A DNA stretch of 64,000 nt from Bacillota bacterium. GTDB taxonomy: Bacteria > Bacillota > UBA4882 > UBA8346. Shown here one piece after another: positions 1-8,437 of this stretch. The notes beneath the pieces were generated by a model, which had not been told where the DNA came from, searched no databases, and worked only from the letters and a program-made list of their open reading frames with translations. Where the stretch lies: positions 62,001 through 126,000 of the forward strand of contig JAEZFP010000033.1 of NCBI GenBank assembly GCA_023417475.1. Direction: 5' to 3'. Positions within the stretch are counted from its first letter, which is position 1, and every line of letters begins with the position of its first letter. The translations under genes and the position numbers were made by a program.

Positions 1-961
1 CCATGTAGCCGGAATTATCAGCGCTGTCACCAATAACGGGCTAGGTGTTGCCGGGGTGGGTTGGAATGTCAAGATTATGCCCGTACGGGTTTTGGAAAAT
101 GACGGCAGCGGCTCGGAAGATGCAATTATAAGCGGAATTCAATGGGCAGTTGATCATGGTGCTAATATTATCAACCTTAGTATTGGCGGAGAATTTACAG
201 CCGCTCAGGCGTCGCAAGCGTTAAAAGACGCACTGCAAAACGCTTTGAATAATAATGTGACAATTGTAGCCGCAGCAGGAAATGAAGGCCATTATGTCGA
301 TTTCCCCGCTAACTATCCAGGAGTGATCGCGGTATCGGCAGTGGATGCCAATGGCAGGCTTACCAGTTACTCCAACTACGGATCGGAAATATGGGTCGGC
401 GCTCCCGGTGGCGATGCGAATCGAGATGATATTACTTCCTATGTGTATAGCTTGAGCTATGATAAACTGTCTCAAGCAAATGGTTATATTGGAATGGCAG
501 GCACTTCAATGGCTTGTCCGCATATTTCGGGATTGGCCGCTTTGCTTTATTCTCGGGGAGTTAAAACTCCAAGTAAAATTCGTGAGCGTTTGAAAACGAA
601 TTCAACTGGTTTTAATATCCAGACTGGATATGGGGTGCCGGATGCGTTTTTAACGCTGTTAGGTACGGCAAAAGTTTTTTATGTGTTGGCCGATGGTACA
701 TGCGGAACAATGAAGGATGCTCGAGTAGGTAGTAGTTATTCTGTGAGCAGAATTCCTCCGGGGCAAGCGTATGTTTGCGCTTTTGTCGATACGGATGCCG
801 ATGGTCAGGTGAGTACTGGTGATCTATTTGCTTTTAAAGGTCTTACGAGCACAGCCGGTGTGGTAACTACCCAAGATTTAACGTTAGAAAAGGTAACCAT
901 ATCCCCGGCAAAACCTATTTCTGTTTATATTTCCGAGTATATTAAAGCCGGTTTTCAGTGA
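1..961 (+). CDS. Subtilisin-like S8 serine protease, 5'-truncated
   Basis: Secreted-type serine endopeptidase of the S8 family. The frame is open at the left edge and starts in the second half of the HGTHVAG catalytic-His box, so the catalytic Asp, the first His of that box, the propeptide and any signal peptide lie outside the window. Visible here are the oxyanion-hole Asn in AAAGNEG (about base 270-290) and the nucleophile Ser in GTSMACPH (about base 500). After the catalytic domain come about 90 residues with a D-T-D-A-D-G-Q run that resembles an EF-hand type calcium loop, possibly a small appended beta domain. The GTG at 56 is an internal codon, not the start. Substrate unknown. Confidence 0.9.
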   Translation, partial: HVAGIISAVTNNGLGVAGVGWNVKIMPVRVLENDGSGSEDAIISGIQWAVDHGANIINLSIGGEFTAAQASQALKDALQNALNNNVTIVAAAGNEGHYVDFPANYPGVIAVSAVDANGRLTSYSNYGSEIWVGAPGGDANRDDITSYVYSLSYDKLSQANGYIGMAGTSMACPHISGLAALLYSRGVKTPSKIRERLKTNSTGFNIQTGYGVPDAFLTLLGTAKVFYVLADGTCGTMKDARVGSSYSVSRIPPGQAYVCAFVDTDADGQVSTGDLFAFKGLTSTAGVVTTQDLTLEKVTISPAKPISVYISEYIKAGFQ

Positions 962-1004
962 ACCGCCATTCAGTTTGAAATTATGATGCGGAGGAGGAGG
1001 GAAA

Positions 1005-1493
1005 ATGCTTGTCTCAAAGATAACCCAAGCGATGATCCACTATTTTAAAGATGATCACCGGCGAATCAATCATGCGTTAAAGGTGTATGGGTTCGCCCAT
1101 GTTTTGGCCGGTTTGGAAGGATTAACGGCGCCGGAGTCGGAGGTGGTCGATTTAGCGGGGGTGCTTCATGACATCGGGATTACCGAAGCGGAACGGAAAT
1201 ACCAATCCTCCGCCGGAAAATACCAGGAGCTGGAAGGGCCGCGGGTTGCCAAAGCGCTGATGGAGGAGTGCGGCGTTGCTCCCGCCGTAATTGCCAGGGT
1301 CTGTTTCTTGGTCGGTAACCACCACAGTTATTCGCGGATCGACGGTAATGATTTTCAGATCCTGGTGGAAGCGGACTTCTTAGTAAACATTTTTGAAGAC
1401 CATCTGGAAAGGGAGGCGATTGAGAGCGTCGCCCAGAAATATTTTAAAACCGTCGCCGGTCAAGCAATGATTCACTCAATGTATCTACGGTAA
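1005..1493 (+). CDS. HD-domain phosphohydrolase
   Basis: Small (162 aa) single-domain HD-superfamily protein, metal-dependent phosphohydrolase by family. The HD pair is H55-D56 in GVLHDIG, preceded by H23 and followed by a GNHHSY segment and an Asp in VEADFL, matching the usual H...HD...H...D ligand order. A strong GGAGGAGGAGG ribosome binding site lies just before the ATG. It stands alone between the protease and a terminator shared with the convergent gene. Substrate (nucleotide or other phosphoester) cannot be deduced. Confidence 0.8.
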   Translation: MLVSKITQAMIHYFKDDHRRINHALKVYGFAHVLAGLEGLTAPESEVVDLAGVLHDIGITEAERKYQSSAGKYQELEGPRVAKALMEECGVAPAVIARVCFLVGNHHSYSRIDGNDFQILVEADFLVNIFEDHLEREAIESVAQKYFKTVAGQAMIHSMYLR

Positions 1494-1514
1494 ATGGATC
1501 AGAAATTTGAAAAT

Positions 1515-1554
1515 AACCAAAAGGGGAATGTCCAGCGACATTCCCCTTTTGGTT
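1515..1554. terminator. Bidirectional intrinsic terminator
   Basis: Perfect 18-bp inverted repeat with a 4-nt CAGC loop; the arms carry A and T runs at their bases, so it can serve both the HD gene (+) and the convergent gene on the minus strand. Confidence 0.85.
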
Positions 1555-1574
1555 AAGCGGATTTAGTAATTGGC

Positions 1575-2630
1575 TTAGCGCGCTATTTTGTCATAAAAAC
1601 CGCTGGTGTATTGGGTCATGGGTAATTCTTTGACGCCGGCGATTTGATGGCAAAGCGTACGGATTCGCAAGGCTTGGGTGCTGGCGTTCATATCTCCTTC
1701 AACCAAACCCTGGCCCAACGGCACATCATTGGGAGTTTCCAGTGAATGCTCCACATGGCGTGAAAATCCGCCATCGGACTTGAGATACCGTTGGAGATTA
1801 TGATAGGTGACATTCAGGATCTCCGGGAGATCTTGCTCCGGATACGAACCGAACTGCGGTTTGAGGGTAGCCAACAAATCAACGGTATTGCGGGTCCAAC
1901 ACATATCTTCCGACACGTCGGTGCGGATGGTTCGCAAAATACTCTGATAGAGTTCGGCGCAACGGGGCATCGGGCGGTGATATTCTTGATAAAGCGCGGT
2001 AAATTTGAAAGCGCCGGAGAGTTGAATGTAAGGCCGGCCGCCGCCCCACATACCGGTATCGGGATTTTGACGCGCTTCGATGTAGTTCCAGATCAGGTTC
2101 AGGAACGCCTGACGATCGTCTTCCGGTAAAAAGCGCAAGTAAACACTGGCGGCAGCGATGTTATCACAAGCCATCCAGGCGTAATCCCAGGGACGCTCAT
2201 CCATCCATTGTTTGAAAATCGACAGTGATTGCATATAATCGGGTAACGACGCCATGCCGCCGGTTCCGGGCAAGGGGTAACGCGGCGCGGCGCCCAATAG
2301 TTTCAGATAGTTGGTGCTGAAATTGAGCGCACGGGCAACCATCCGGTCGACAGTGCGCATCTCGTTTTGGGGATCGAGAAAATAACCGTCGGGAGTTTGG
2401 CGGGCGTGATAAAAAGCGATCAGTTGCTGGCCCAGCCAGTCCGGCAACGTTTCCAGCAAGCCGGAACGTTGGATGGCGTTCAGCGCTTGACTGGTGGATT
2501 CGATATCCGGTTGAAACTCGGGACAATTTCGGGAACTTCGCGCATAATAAAAGCCGCCGAACTTCGGGTCGTATTGTCCGGCCAACCAATTGTAAAACCC
2601 TTCATACAAAGCGTCAAATTTTGCTAACAT
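1575..2630 (-). CDS. Alpha/alpha-toroid-like protein of unknown function
   Basis: 351 aa. ATG at 2630 is chosen because AGAGAGG lies seven bases upstream; an upstream in-frame extension to 2738 has no such site. Four spaced motifs of the form D/N-P-x-x-G-x-[FW] or [SP]-D-G-[GY]-F (near residues 20, 80, 195 and 290) recur in a helical background, reminiscent of QW-type repeats of the terpenoid-cyclase/prenyltransferase toroid fold or of six-hairpin glycosidases. No catalytic motif could be assigned. No signal peptide. Function unknown; a partial protein at the right end of the window has a similar look. Confidence 0.6.
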   Translation of the reverse strand: MLAKFDALYEGFYNWLAGQYDPKFGGFYYARSSRNCPEFQPDIESTSQALNAIQRSGLLETLPDWLGQQLIAFYHARQTPDGYFLDPQNEMRTVDRMVARALNFSTNYLKLLGAAPRYPLPGTGGMASLPDYMQSLSIFKQWMDERPWDYAWMACDNIAAASVYLRFLPEDDRQAFLNLIWNYIEARQNPDTGMWGGGRPYIQLSGAFKFTALYQEYHRPMPRCAELYQSILRTIRTDVSEDMCWTRNTVDLLATLKPQFGSYPEQDLPEILNVTYHNLQRYLKSDGGFSRHVEHSLETPNDVPLGQGLVEGDMNASTQALRIRTLCHQIAGVKELPMTQYTSGFYDKIAR

Positions 2631-2883
2631 GACAGACCTCTCTTTAATCAATGCTGAACCACCAATGTGGAATTTGATTCTTATTATACTATCTCCGGGC
2701 GACTTTGCCTTGAGAAATTTGGATTGTCGCAAGAACAATTCATAATTTCACAAAAAATGACGATCGAGAAATGCCGGAGTGACCGGAGAGCGCGTAATGA
2801 TTTGATTTTTTGGTTATTATGGCGGGAGATTGGCAAAAATATCAATGTTTACGATTGAACTTAATGTGAGGGAGGAATTACCA

Positions 2884-3465
2884 TTGAAACGTTTGGAAGG
2901 AAGCCAAACCGCCGCCAATCTGGCCCGGGCGTTTGCTGGAGAATCTCAAGCCAGAAACCGTTATACCTTTTATGCGTCCGTAGCCCGGAAAGAAGGTCAT
3001 GCCAATTTGGCAGCGGTCTTCGTTGAAATTGCCGAGAATGAAAGAGCGCACGCCAGGGCTTTTTTTGATCTGATCATCGAAGGGTTGGGAAATGTCAATG
3101 CCCATGTTGACGCGGGATATCCGTTTGCGCTGGGAAACACTTCGGAAAATCTTCAATATGCGGCGGACGGCGAGAAAGAAGAATGGACCGAGGTTTATCC
3201 GAGTTTTGCCGACATCGCCAAAAACGAAGGATTTCCGGAGGTGGAATTTATCTTCCGGAAAATTGCCGTGATCGAAAAAGATCATGAGGCTCAATTCCGG
3301 GGCTATAAAAATAAACTGGATGGTCAGATGCTTTATAAAGCCGGTCAAAACGTCGTTTGGCGTTGTTCCAACTGCGGTCATATCCACGAAGGACCGGAAG
3401 CGCTTCAGGTTTGCCCGGTTTGTAAACATCCCCAAGGGTATTTCGAGATCAAAAAGAACGCTTAA
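2884..3465 (+). CDS. rbr: Rubrerythrin
   Basis: Cytosolic non-haem diiron peroxidase protecting anaerobes from H2O2. N-terminal ferritin-like four-helix domain with E-x-x-R-A-H (about residue 70) and E-K-D-H-E (about 130) diiron ligands, then a C-terminal rubredoxin-like domain with two C-x-x-C knuckles (CSNC and CPVC) that passes electrons to the diiron site. 193 aa, the normal size. TTG at 2884 is taken as start because GGAGG lies eight bases upstream and the protein then begins at the usual position; an upstream start at 2830 would add 18 atypical residues. Followed by its own terminator, so monocistronic. Confidence 0.93.
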   Translation: MKRLEGSQTAANLARAFAGESQARNRYTFYASVARKEGHANLAAVFVEIAENERAHARAFFDLIIEGLGNVNAHVDAGYPFALGNTSENLQYAADGEKEEWTEVYPSFADIAKNEGFPEVEFIFRKIAVIEKDHEAQFRGYKNKLDGQMLYKAGQNVVWRCSNCGHIHEGPEALQVCPVCKHPQGYFEIKKNA

Positions 3466-3487
3466 AACTTTCGTGAACGCGATGGAA

Positions 3488-3524
3488 AAAGTTGTTCTTC
3501 CCGCTGTGGAGAACAACTTTTTTA
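3488..3524 (+). terminator. Intrinsic terminator after rubrerythrin
   Basis: 11-bp stem AAAGTTGTTCT / AGAACAACTTT with an 11-nt loop, followed by a T-rich tail. Confidence 0.85.
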
Positions 3525-3642
3525 TTTGATTCAAGTGAAGGAGTCGTTGCGATTGTTTTTGAAAACGAAAGGTCTTTGTGTTTTTAGGGAGAATACATCG
3601 TAAAAGGTCGGTAGTTTCGATATTGTTTTGGGGAGATTTGTT

Positions 3643-4386
3643 ATGCTTGAAGCAGTTTTGACGTTACAATACCCCCCGGCGGTGATCGCGGCGAAGCGTG
3701 AAGCGATTGCCCGCCGGTGGGTGTTGTCATCCGATGGCTTGACCGGCGATGGAACTATCGGATTGACACCCGGTGATCTGCGCCGTTTATGCGAATTTTA
3801 CAATGAAGAGTTCTTGAACGGCTGGTTTGGCGGATTCCAGGGACAGCTGCGTTTTTCGTTATCGTCCCGGTTGACCAAAAGCGCCGGAAAAACTATTTGT
3901 CCCAAAAATATCATGAAAATGCGGCCGCAAGATGTGGTGATGGAGATCCGGATCGGTAGCGATTTTTTTGAGAAGTTCAATGAAGTTGACGGAGCGAAGC
4001 TGGTTTGCGGTCTTTCAGCCCGGAACAGTTTGGAAGCGTTGCAACTTGTAATGGAGCACGAACTTTGTCATGTCATCGAGTTTCGCTGTTTTGGCCGTTC
4101 CAGTTGTAAACGGATACGGTTCAAGACATTGGCGCGGCAGTTGTTTGACCATCGCGAAAGCTACCATCAGTTGCCAACCGGACGGCAGATCGCCCAACAG
4201 AAATTTGGACTGCGGATCGGGGATACGGTTTGGTTCCGTTTTGAAGAGCGTCGGCTCCAAGGGATGCTTTACCGGATCAACAAACGGGCGACCGTGATGG
4301 TGCGGGACCGGCAAGGCTCATATACCGACCGCAAGGGCGGCCGGTATACCAAATATTACGTGCCGATAGAGTTGCTGGAGCGGTAA
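3643..4386 (+). CDS. SprT-like zinc metallopeptidase family protein
   Basis: 247 aa. ATG at 3643 has GGGGAG eight bases upstream. The HELCH motif (H139, E140, H143) is the HExxH zinc site of SprT-like/Spartan-type peptidases, with further His residues downstream that could provide the third ligand. The C-terminal 70 residues (QQKFGLRIGDTVWF and onward) look like a small beta-rich domain. Families of this type act on DNA-associated proteins or are uncharacterised; no partner is encoded nearby. Monocistronic in appearance. Confidence 0.75.
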   Translation: MLEAVLTLQYPPAVIAAKREAIARRWVLSSDGLTGDGTIGLTPGDLRRLCEFYNEEFLNGWFGGFQGQLRFSLSSRLTKSAGKTICPKNIMKMRPQDVVMEIRIGSDFFEKFNEVDGAKLVCGLSARNSLEALQLVMEHELCHVIEFRCFGRSSCKRIRFKTLARQLFDHRESYHQLPTGRQIAQQKFGLRIGDTVWFRFEERRLQGMLYRINKRATVMVRDRQGSYTDRKGGRYTKYYVPIELLER

Positions 4387-4501
4387 GCAGGATTTAACCT
4401 TGGGAAACCACCGGAAAAGCGGGGATTGGCGGATTTTCACAGAATGTTTTTCTGTAAATCAGTTTAGATGATCAAAAACAGCGTGCAAACGGAGGAAAGC
4501 T

Positions 4502-5122
4502 ATGAAATATAAAGCGATAGGAATGATGGCGGCCGCCGCGGTAATAATCGTTGCGGTCGGAGCGGTGATTTTTAATTTACAACAAAACGAGGGGGTCGAA
4601 GGGGGCTTGAAACCCGTTCCAACTATGGAGTCCGGGCTGACGACCTCCCCAACCGTCAGCCCGGACATAACCAAGCGACAATTTTCATTTGCGATTAAAG
4701 TTGGTTATGCCCAAATCCGTCTGGGGGATGATGAAGTCAAAGCGGATGTAACCGGAATCCTTGGCGAACCGCTTTCGTTAAAGACCACGGTCAGTGGTCC
4801 GGAAGCCTTTCCCTACGCGGGAATTCATTATAAAACCTACGAGTATGACGGATTGGTCGTAACATCCTACCGTTCAAAGGAAGGACCGGTTCTAATCTGC
4901 AGTATGGTCGTTACCAGCTCGAAATACGCCACGGCTTCAGGTATTAAAGTCGGCGATAGTCTTGAACGGTTGAAAGCAGTCTACCCGGTGGCGAAAATGC
5001 AAGCGCCCGACGGACCGGGCGAGATTTACGAACTGTATGATGCGACCGGCGCCAATTGGATGAGTTTTGAGATCAAAGCGGGCAAAATCGCGACGATATC
5101 GATCGCGGAGAATTGGGATTAA
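4502..5122 (+). CDS. Membrane-anchored hypothetical protein
   Basis: 206 aa, not recognised. One N-terminal hydrophobic helix (residues 5-25) anchors or exports it; residues 30-60 are a Thr/Ser/Pro-rich linker; the rest is a soluble domain starting GYAQIRLGDDEVKADVTGILG with a second similar stretch SGIKVGDSLERLKAVYP. The paired segments hint at two repeats of a small extracytoplasmic domain. GGAGGAAAGCT precedes the ATG. The Nudix gene starts six bases after its stop, so the two are probably co-transcribed. Confidence 0.65.
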   Translation: MKYKAIGMMAAAAVIIVAVGAVIFNLQQNEGVEGGLKPVPTMESGLTTSPTVSPDITKRQFSFAIKVGYAQIRLGDDEVKADVTGILGEPLSLKTTVSGPEAFPYAGIHYKTYEYDGLVVTSYRSKEGPVLICSMVVTSSKYATASGIKVGDSLERLKAVYPVAKMQAPDGPGEIYELYDATGANWMSFEIKAGKIATISIAENWD

Positions 5123-5128
5123 ATAACG

Positions 5129-5572
5129 ATGAGTTTCAAATTGCGGGTTACCGGCATTTTAATAGAAAACGAGCGAATTCTCCTGGTCAAGCAACACGTG
5201 GATGACGCGCGCAACTGGTCGCTTCCGGGCGGGACGTTGGAGGCCGGCGAAACGCTGGAAGAATGTCTGATCCGGGAGATGCGTGAGGAAACCGGGTTGC
5301 TGGTCGCCATTGAAAAACTCCTCTATATTTGCGACCGTATCAGTGAAAACCGGCAGGTCGTCCATATTACCTTTAAAATCCGACGCAGCGGCGGAGATTT
5401 GCAACTGGGAAACGAACCGGAACCATTCGCCAATCCGATCACTGCCGTTGCGATGATTCCGGTCGCGGAACTAACCCAATACGGATTTTCAAAATGCTTT
5501 TGTGACCTTGTTCAGGATGATTTTCCCGGTGCCGGGCAATATATGGGCCGGATCGAGCATATCGGGCTCTAA
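5129..5572 (+). CDS. Nudix hydrolase
   Basis: 147 aa cytosolic Nudix pyrophosphohydrolase. The box G35-x5-E41-x7-R49-E50-x2-E53-E54-x-G56 is complete, so metal-dependent hydrolysis of a nucleoside diphosphate linked substrate is expected; MutT-like proteins of this size often take nucleotide or sugar-nucleotide substrates, not resolvable here. Six-base gap to the upstream membrane protein implies an operon. Its stop codon abuts the stop of the convergent chemotaxis receptor with no spacer. Confidence 0.88.
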   Translation: MSFKLRVTGILIENERILLVKQHVDDARNWSLPGGTLEAGETLEECLIREMREETGLLVAIEKLLYICDRISENRQVVHITFKIRRSGGDLQLGNEPEPFANPITAVAMIPVAELTQYGFSKCFCDLVQDDFPGAGQYMGRIEHIGL

Positions 5573-7267
5573 TCAGCTAATCACGAATGCCGCAATCGAC
5601 TGTTTCATTTGGGCGGCAGTAACCGCCAGATTTTCAGCTAACGCGGTGACTTGCTCCGCGCCGGCGCTTTGCTCTTCCACCGTCGCCGAGACTTCTTCGG
5701 TGTTGGCGACTGCGGCTTCGCTGACAATCGCCACTTGCGCCATGGCGCCGGTCATCAATTCATTTCGCTGCGCCATCTGTTGGGCGGACTCGGCGACCTT
5801 ATAAATCTCGGCAATGATACTTTCCAATTCTTTAAAAATATCCTCAAAAGTTACGGAAGCTCTCATGATGAGCGATTGGCCCGCTTCAACCCGGATCATC
5901 CCGATATGGAGTACCTTGCCGGCTTGTTCGCTCCGGTTAATCATCTGGTCGACCAATTTGGCGATCCGTTGGGCGGCTTTCTTGGATTCCTCGGCGAGTT
6001 TCCCCGTCTCTTCGGCAACCACGCTAAATCCTTTGCCGTGTTCACCGGCGCGGGCGGCTTCGATTGAGGCGTTCAGCGCCAACAGCGTGGTTTGTTCGGC
6101 GATGTTTCCAATCATGGAAGCGACCTCGTTGATCTCTTCCGACGCTTTACTCATCTCCAGCATCACCGCGCCGATTTGCCGGGTGCTCTTATAGAGTTCG
6201 CTGATTTCGTTGGCTACGTTATGGGTGATATTTTGCCCGGCATCGGTTGCGGCGGCGATTTTTTTGGAAGCCGCGGCCATCTGCGCCGTATCGTGTGAAA
6301 CGACGGTAACCAACTGACTCAACTCGGCCACGGTATTGGAAGTGAACTGGACCTGGCCGGCTTGCTCCATTGATGATTTCGCCAATTCCTCGATCACCAC
6401 CGCCACCTCGGCGGCGGCCTTGCCCGAACTGGTGGAGGCGTCTTTCAGTTCAATGCTCGCAGTGGTTAAACCTTGAGCCTTTTCTTCGATGTGTGTCACC
6501 AATTTGCGTAAACTGGCGATGGCTTCGTTGAATCCGCTGACCAGTTCATTGACCTCGTGGCATCCTTTTGCCCGCAAATCCTGGGTTAGGTCGCCCGCTG
6601 CCAAGGCTTTAGCCGAGATGATCATTTGTTTTAAGGGTTTTGAGATGAGGGAGGCGATTCCGATTCCTAACGTCAAAGAGGTGACGAGGCTGATACCCAA
6701 GATGAGGAGCGTCAGATTTTGCGAACTGCTAAAAAAGCGGTTCCCGGTCTCCATCGATTTCAAAGCGTTACTGGTCAGTCTATTCTCCAGATTGGAAAGG
6801 TTCAATTCGATTATCGCGATGATACGGTCAAATTCTTCGAGGGTTTGGGGTGTGGAAGGTTTCGCCACGATGACCTTTAACTGATCCACTAGTGTTTGAA
6901 TCTGATGACCATCGGCGTTGTCGAAATCGGAGTGAAGATTTGATTCAAGGGTGATGAAACTGCCATAGAAAGTTTGGTTGTCCAAAAAACTCCGATTATA
7001 GGATTTCTGGATGTTATTTAATTCAACCCGCAAACTGGAAACAGAGCGAAATCCCTGAACACTGTCGTAAAATATCAGTTTGGTGATCTGCTGCATTTGG
7101 TTCATTGTCCAAAGCCCCAGCACCCCTTCGATAACTAAAAAAGTGATCATGACACCGATGATAATTAAAATTTGCTGAAAAACTTTCCATTTGGCTAAGA
7201 TTGTTCCCAAGGGATTGGCCAATCCGCGACCTAATTGAAGTGCCTTGCTCATTGCATTCATCCGCAT
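5573..7267 (-). CDS. Methyl-accepting chemotaxis protein
   Basis: 564 aa transmembrane chemoreceptor. ATG at 7267 has AGGAGG upstream; the longer frame to 7303 lacks one. TM1 lies near residues 30-55, then an extracytoplasmic ligand domain of about 140 residues predicted largely helical (four-helix-bundle type), TM2 near 190-215, HAMP (SLISKPLKQMI and onward) and a long cytoplasmic coiled coil. The signalling tip reads EQTTLLALNASIEAARAGEH, the conserved contact for CheA/CheW. Glutamine/glutamate-rich stretches flank it as methylation helices. No che genes are in the window, so ligand and partners are unknown. Confidence 0.93.
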   Translation of the reverse strand: MRMNAMSKALQLGRGLANPLGTILAKWKVFQQILIIIGVMITFLVIEGVLGLWTMNQMQQITKLIFYDSVQGFRSVSSLRVELNNIQKSYNRSFLDNQTFYGSFITLESNLHSDFDNADGHQIQTLVDQLKVIVAKPSTPQTLEEFDRIIAIIELNLSNLENRLTSNALKSMETGNRFFSSSQNLTLLILGISLVTSLTLGIGIASLISKPLKQMIISAKALAAGDLTQDLRAKGCHEVNELVSGFNEAIASLRKLVTHIEEKAQGLTTASIELKDASTSSGKAAAEVAVVIEELAKSSMEQAGQVQFTSNTVAELSQLVTVVSHDTAQMAAASKKIAAATDAGQNITHNVANEISELYKSTRQIGAVMLEMSKASEEINEVASMIGNIAEQTTLLALNASIEAARAGEHGKGFSVVAEETGKLAEESKKAAQRIAKLVDQMINRSEQAGKVLHIGMIRVEAGQSLIMRASVTFEDIFKELESIIAEIYKVAESAQQMAQRNELMTGAMAQVAIVSEAAVANTEEVSATVEEQSAGAEQVTALAENLAVTAAQMKQSIAAFVIS

Positions 7268-7393
7268 AATCCTCCTGATTTGCCGTGTTGTATCAGTTTG
7301 CATTATGTAATATTATCGGCAAAGAATGTATTTAACTGAACTTAATTTTACCGAAAATTTGGAGAATGCGCAATTCATTATTGAATTATCCGG

Positions 7394-8296
7394 TTAATTT
7401 TGGGTATGGATAACCCGGTAGTCGCCGGGTGTTTTCCCCGTCAACTTCTTAAAAACCTCATAAAAAAATTTCAAATCGTTAAATCCAACCCCCGAGGCCA
7501 CTTCAATCACTTTCAGGTCGGTCTCCCGGAGCAAACGGCAGGCTTCATCGATACGCAAACGTTGGACATAGTCGCTAAAGCCGATTCCGGTGACTTCCTT
7601 GAACAATTTGCTGAAATAGTTTTTACTGATGAACGACTGCAACGCCAAGTCACCTAGTTTAATTTCCGAGTGAAAATGCTCCTGAATGTAGCCGATCGCT
7701 TGCTCCACCAATTGGCGGTGCTGGTTGGGAGCTTTTTTCCGCTCGGCCGTTGCCAGCAACCGGAAGATCTTAATGATTAGTTCAATAAGATAAGCGCGGA
7801 TCAAATCGGAATAACCGGGTTTGGCGGCTTTGTATTCGGCATCCATCTTCCCGAACAAAGCGCCAAACTCATGAAATACCACACCACGCAAGGAAAGGTC
7901 AGGCGCGGATGCCGTATCGTCAGGGAATAGCGATTTGAAGAGGAAAGCGGCGGTAATATCCTCGAAATAGGTATTGCCAAAGAGCGAAGGATCCAAAAAC
8001 TCCGGCCGGAAAACGCAATTGTAGAGAATCGGCGATTGGATACTATCCGGTCGCCGAAAGAAACCGTGGGGGACATCATAATTGATAATGAACAAATCGC
8101 CTTTAGCCACTTCATACCGGTGGTCGCCGACAATATGCAGCCCCTCCCCGGCAGTGACATAGGCGATCTCAATAAAATCATGCTTATGAATAGTATCGCA
8201 ATAGGCGGGCAATTCGTGAGATTGGTTAATGAAAACCTGTTCATCGGGGCGGAACAGGTCGGTTCCCCGTAAGGTGGGGTAAGCGTCATTGCTCAT
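7394..8296 (-). CDS. AraC-family regulator, probable rhamnose operon activator
   Basis: 300 aa. N-terminal cupin sensor (HKHDFIEIAYVTAGEG and a following PHGF segment, about residues 35-95) and C-terminal double helix-turn-helix DNA-binding region (about residues 195-295, with GFNDLKFFYEVFKKLTGKTPGDYR). GAAGGAG precedes the ATG. It is transcribed divergently from the rhamnulokinase gene with a gap of roughly 140 bases, the arrangement seen for rhaS/rhaR-type activators. Regulation of the rha genes by this protein is inferred from position only; no operator repeat was identified with confidence in the gap. Confidence 0.85.
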   Translation of the reverse strand: MSNDAYPTLRGTDLFRPDEQVFINQSHELPAYCDTIHKHDFIEIAYVTAGEGLHIVGDHRYEVAKGDLFIINYDVPHGFFRRPDSIQSPILYNCVFRPEFLDPSLFGNTYFEDITAAFLFKSLFPDDTASAPDLSLRGVVFHEFGALFGKMDAEYKAAKPGYSDLIRAYLIELIIKIFRLLATAERKKAPNQHRQLVEQAIGYIQEHFHSEIKLGDLALQSFISKNYFSKLFKEVTGIGFSDYVQRLRIDEACRLLRETDLKVIEVASGVGFNDLKFFYEVFKKLTGKTPGDYRVIHTQN

Positions 8297-8437
8297 AGAT
8301 GTGCTCCTTCACAGGTAGTTGTCCATCGGGCACGGGCAGGCGGTAAAGATGAAATCAAATAAAGAAGAATATCCACCAAATATAGAGTAACATATCCCAA
8401 GATGTTTCGGAAGCAATGTTATACAATCAATCGTAGA

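Noticed and set aside
2197..2589. Open frames inside the toroid-like gene
   Set aside because: Arginine- and proline-rich out-of-frame translation typical of shadows in G+C-rich codon positions.
7801..8289. Minus-strand open frame of 162 codons overlapping the AraC gene
   Set aside because: Same strand, other frame, no start signals; the AraC frame carries clear domains.
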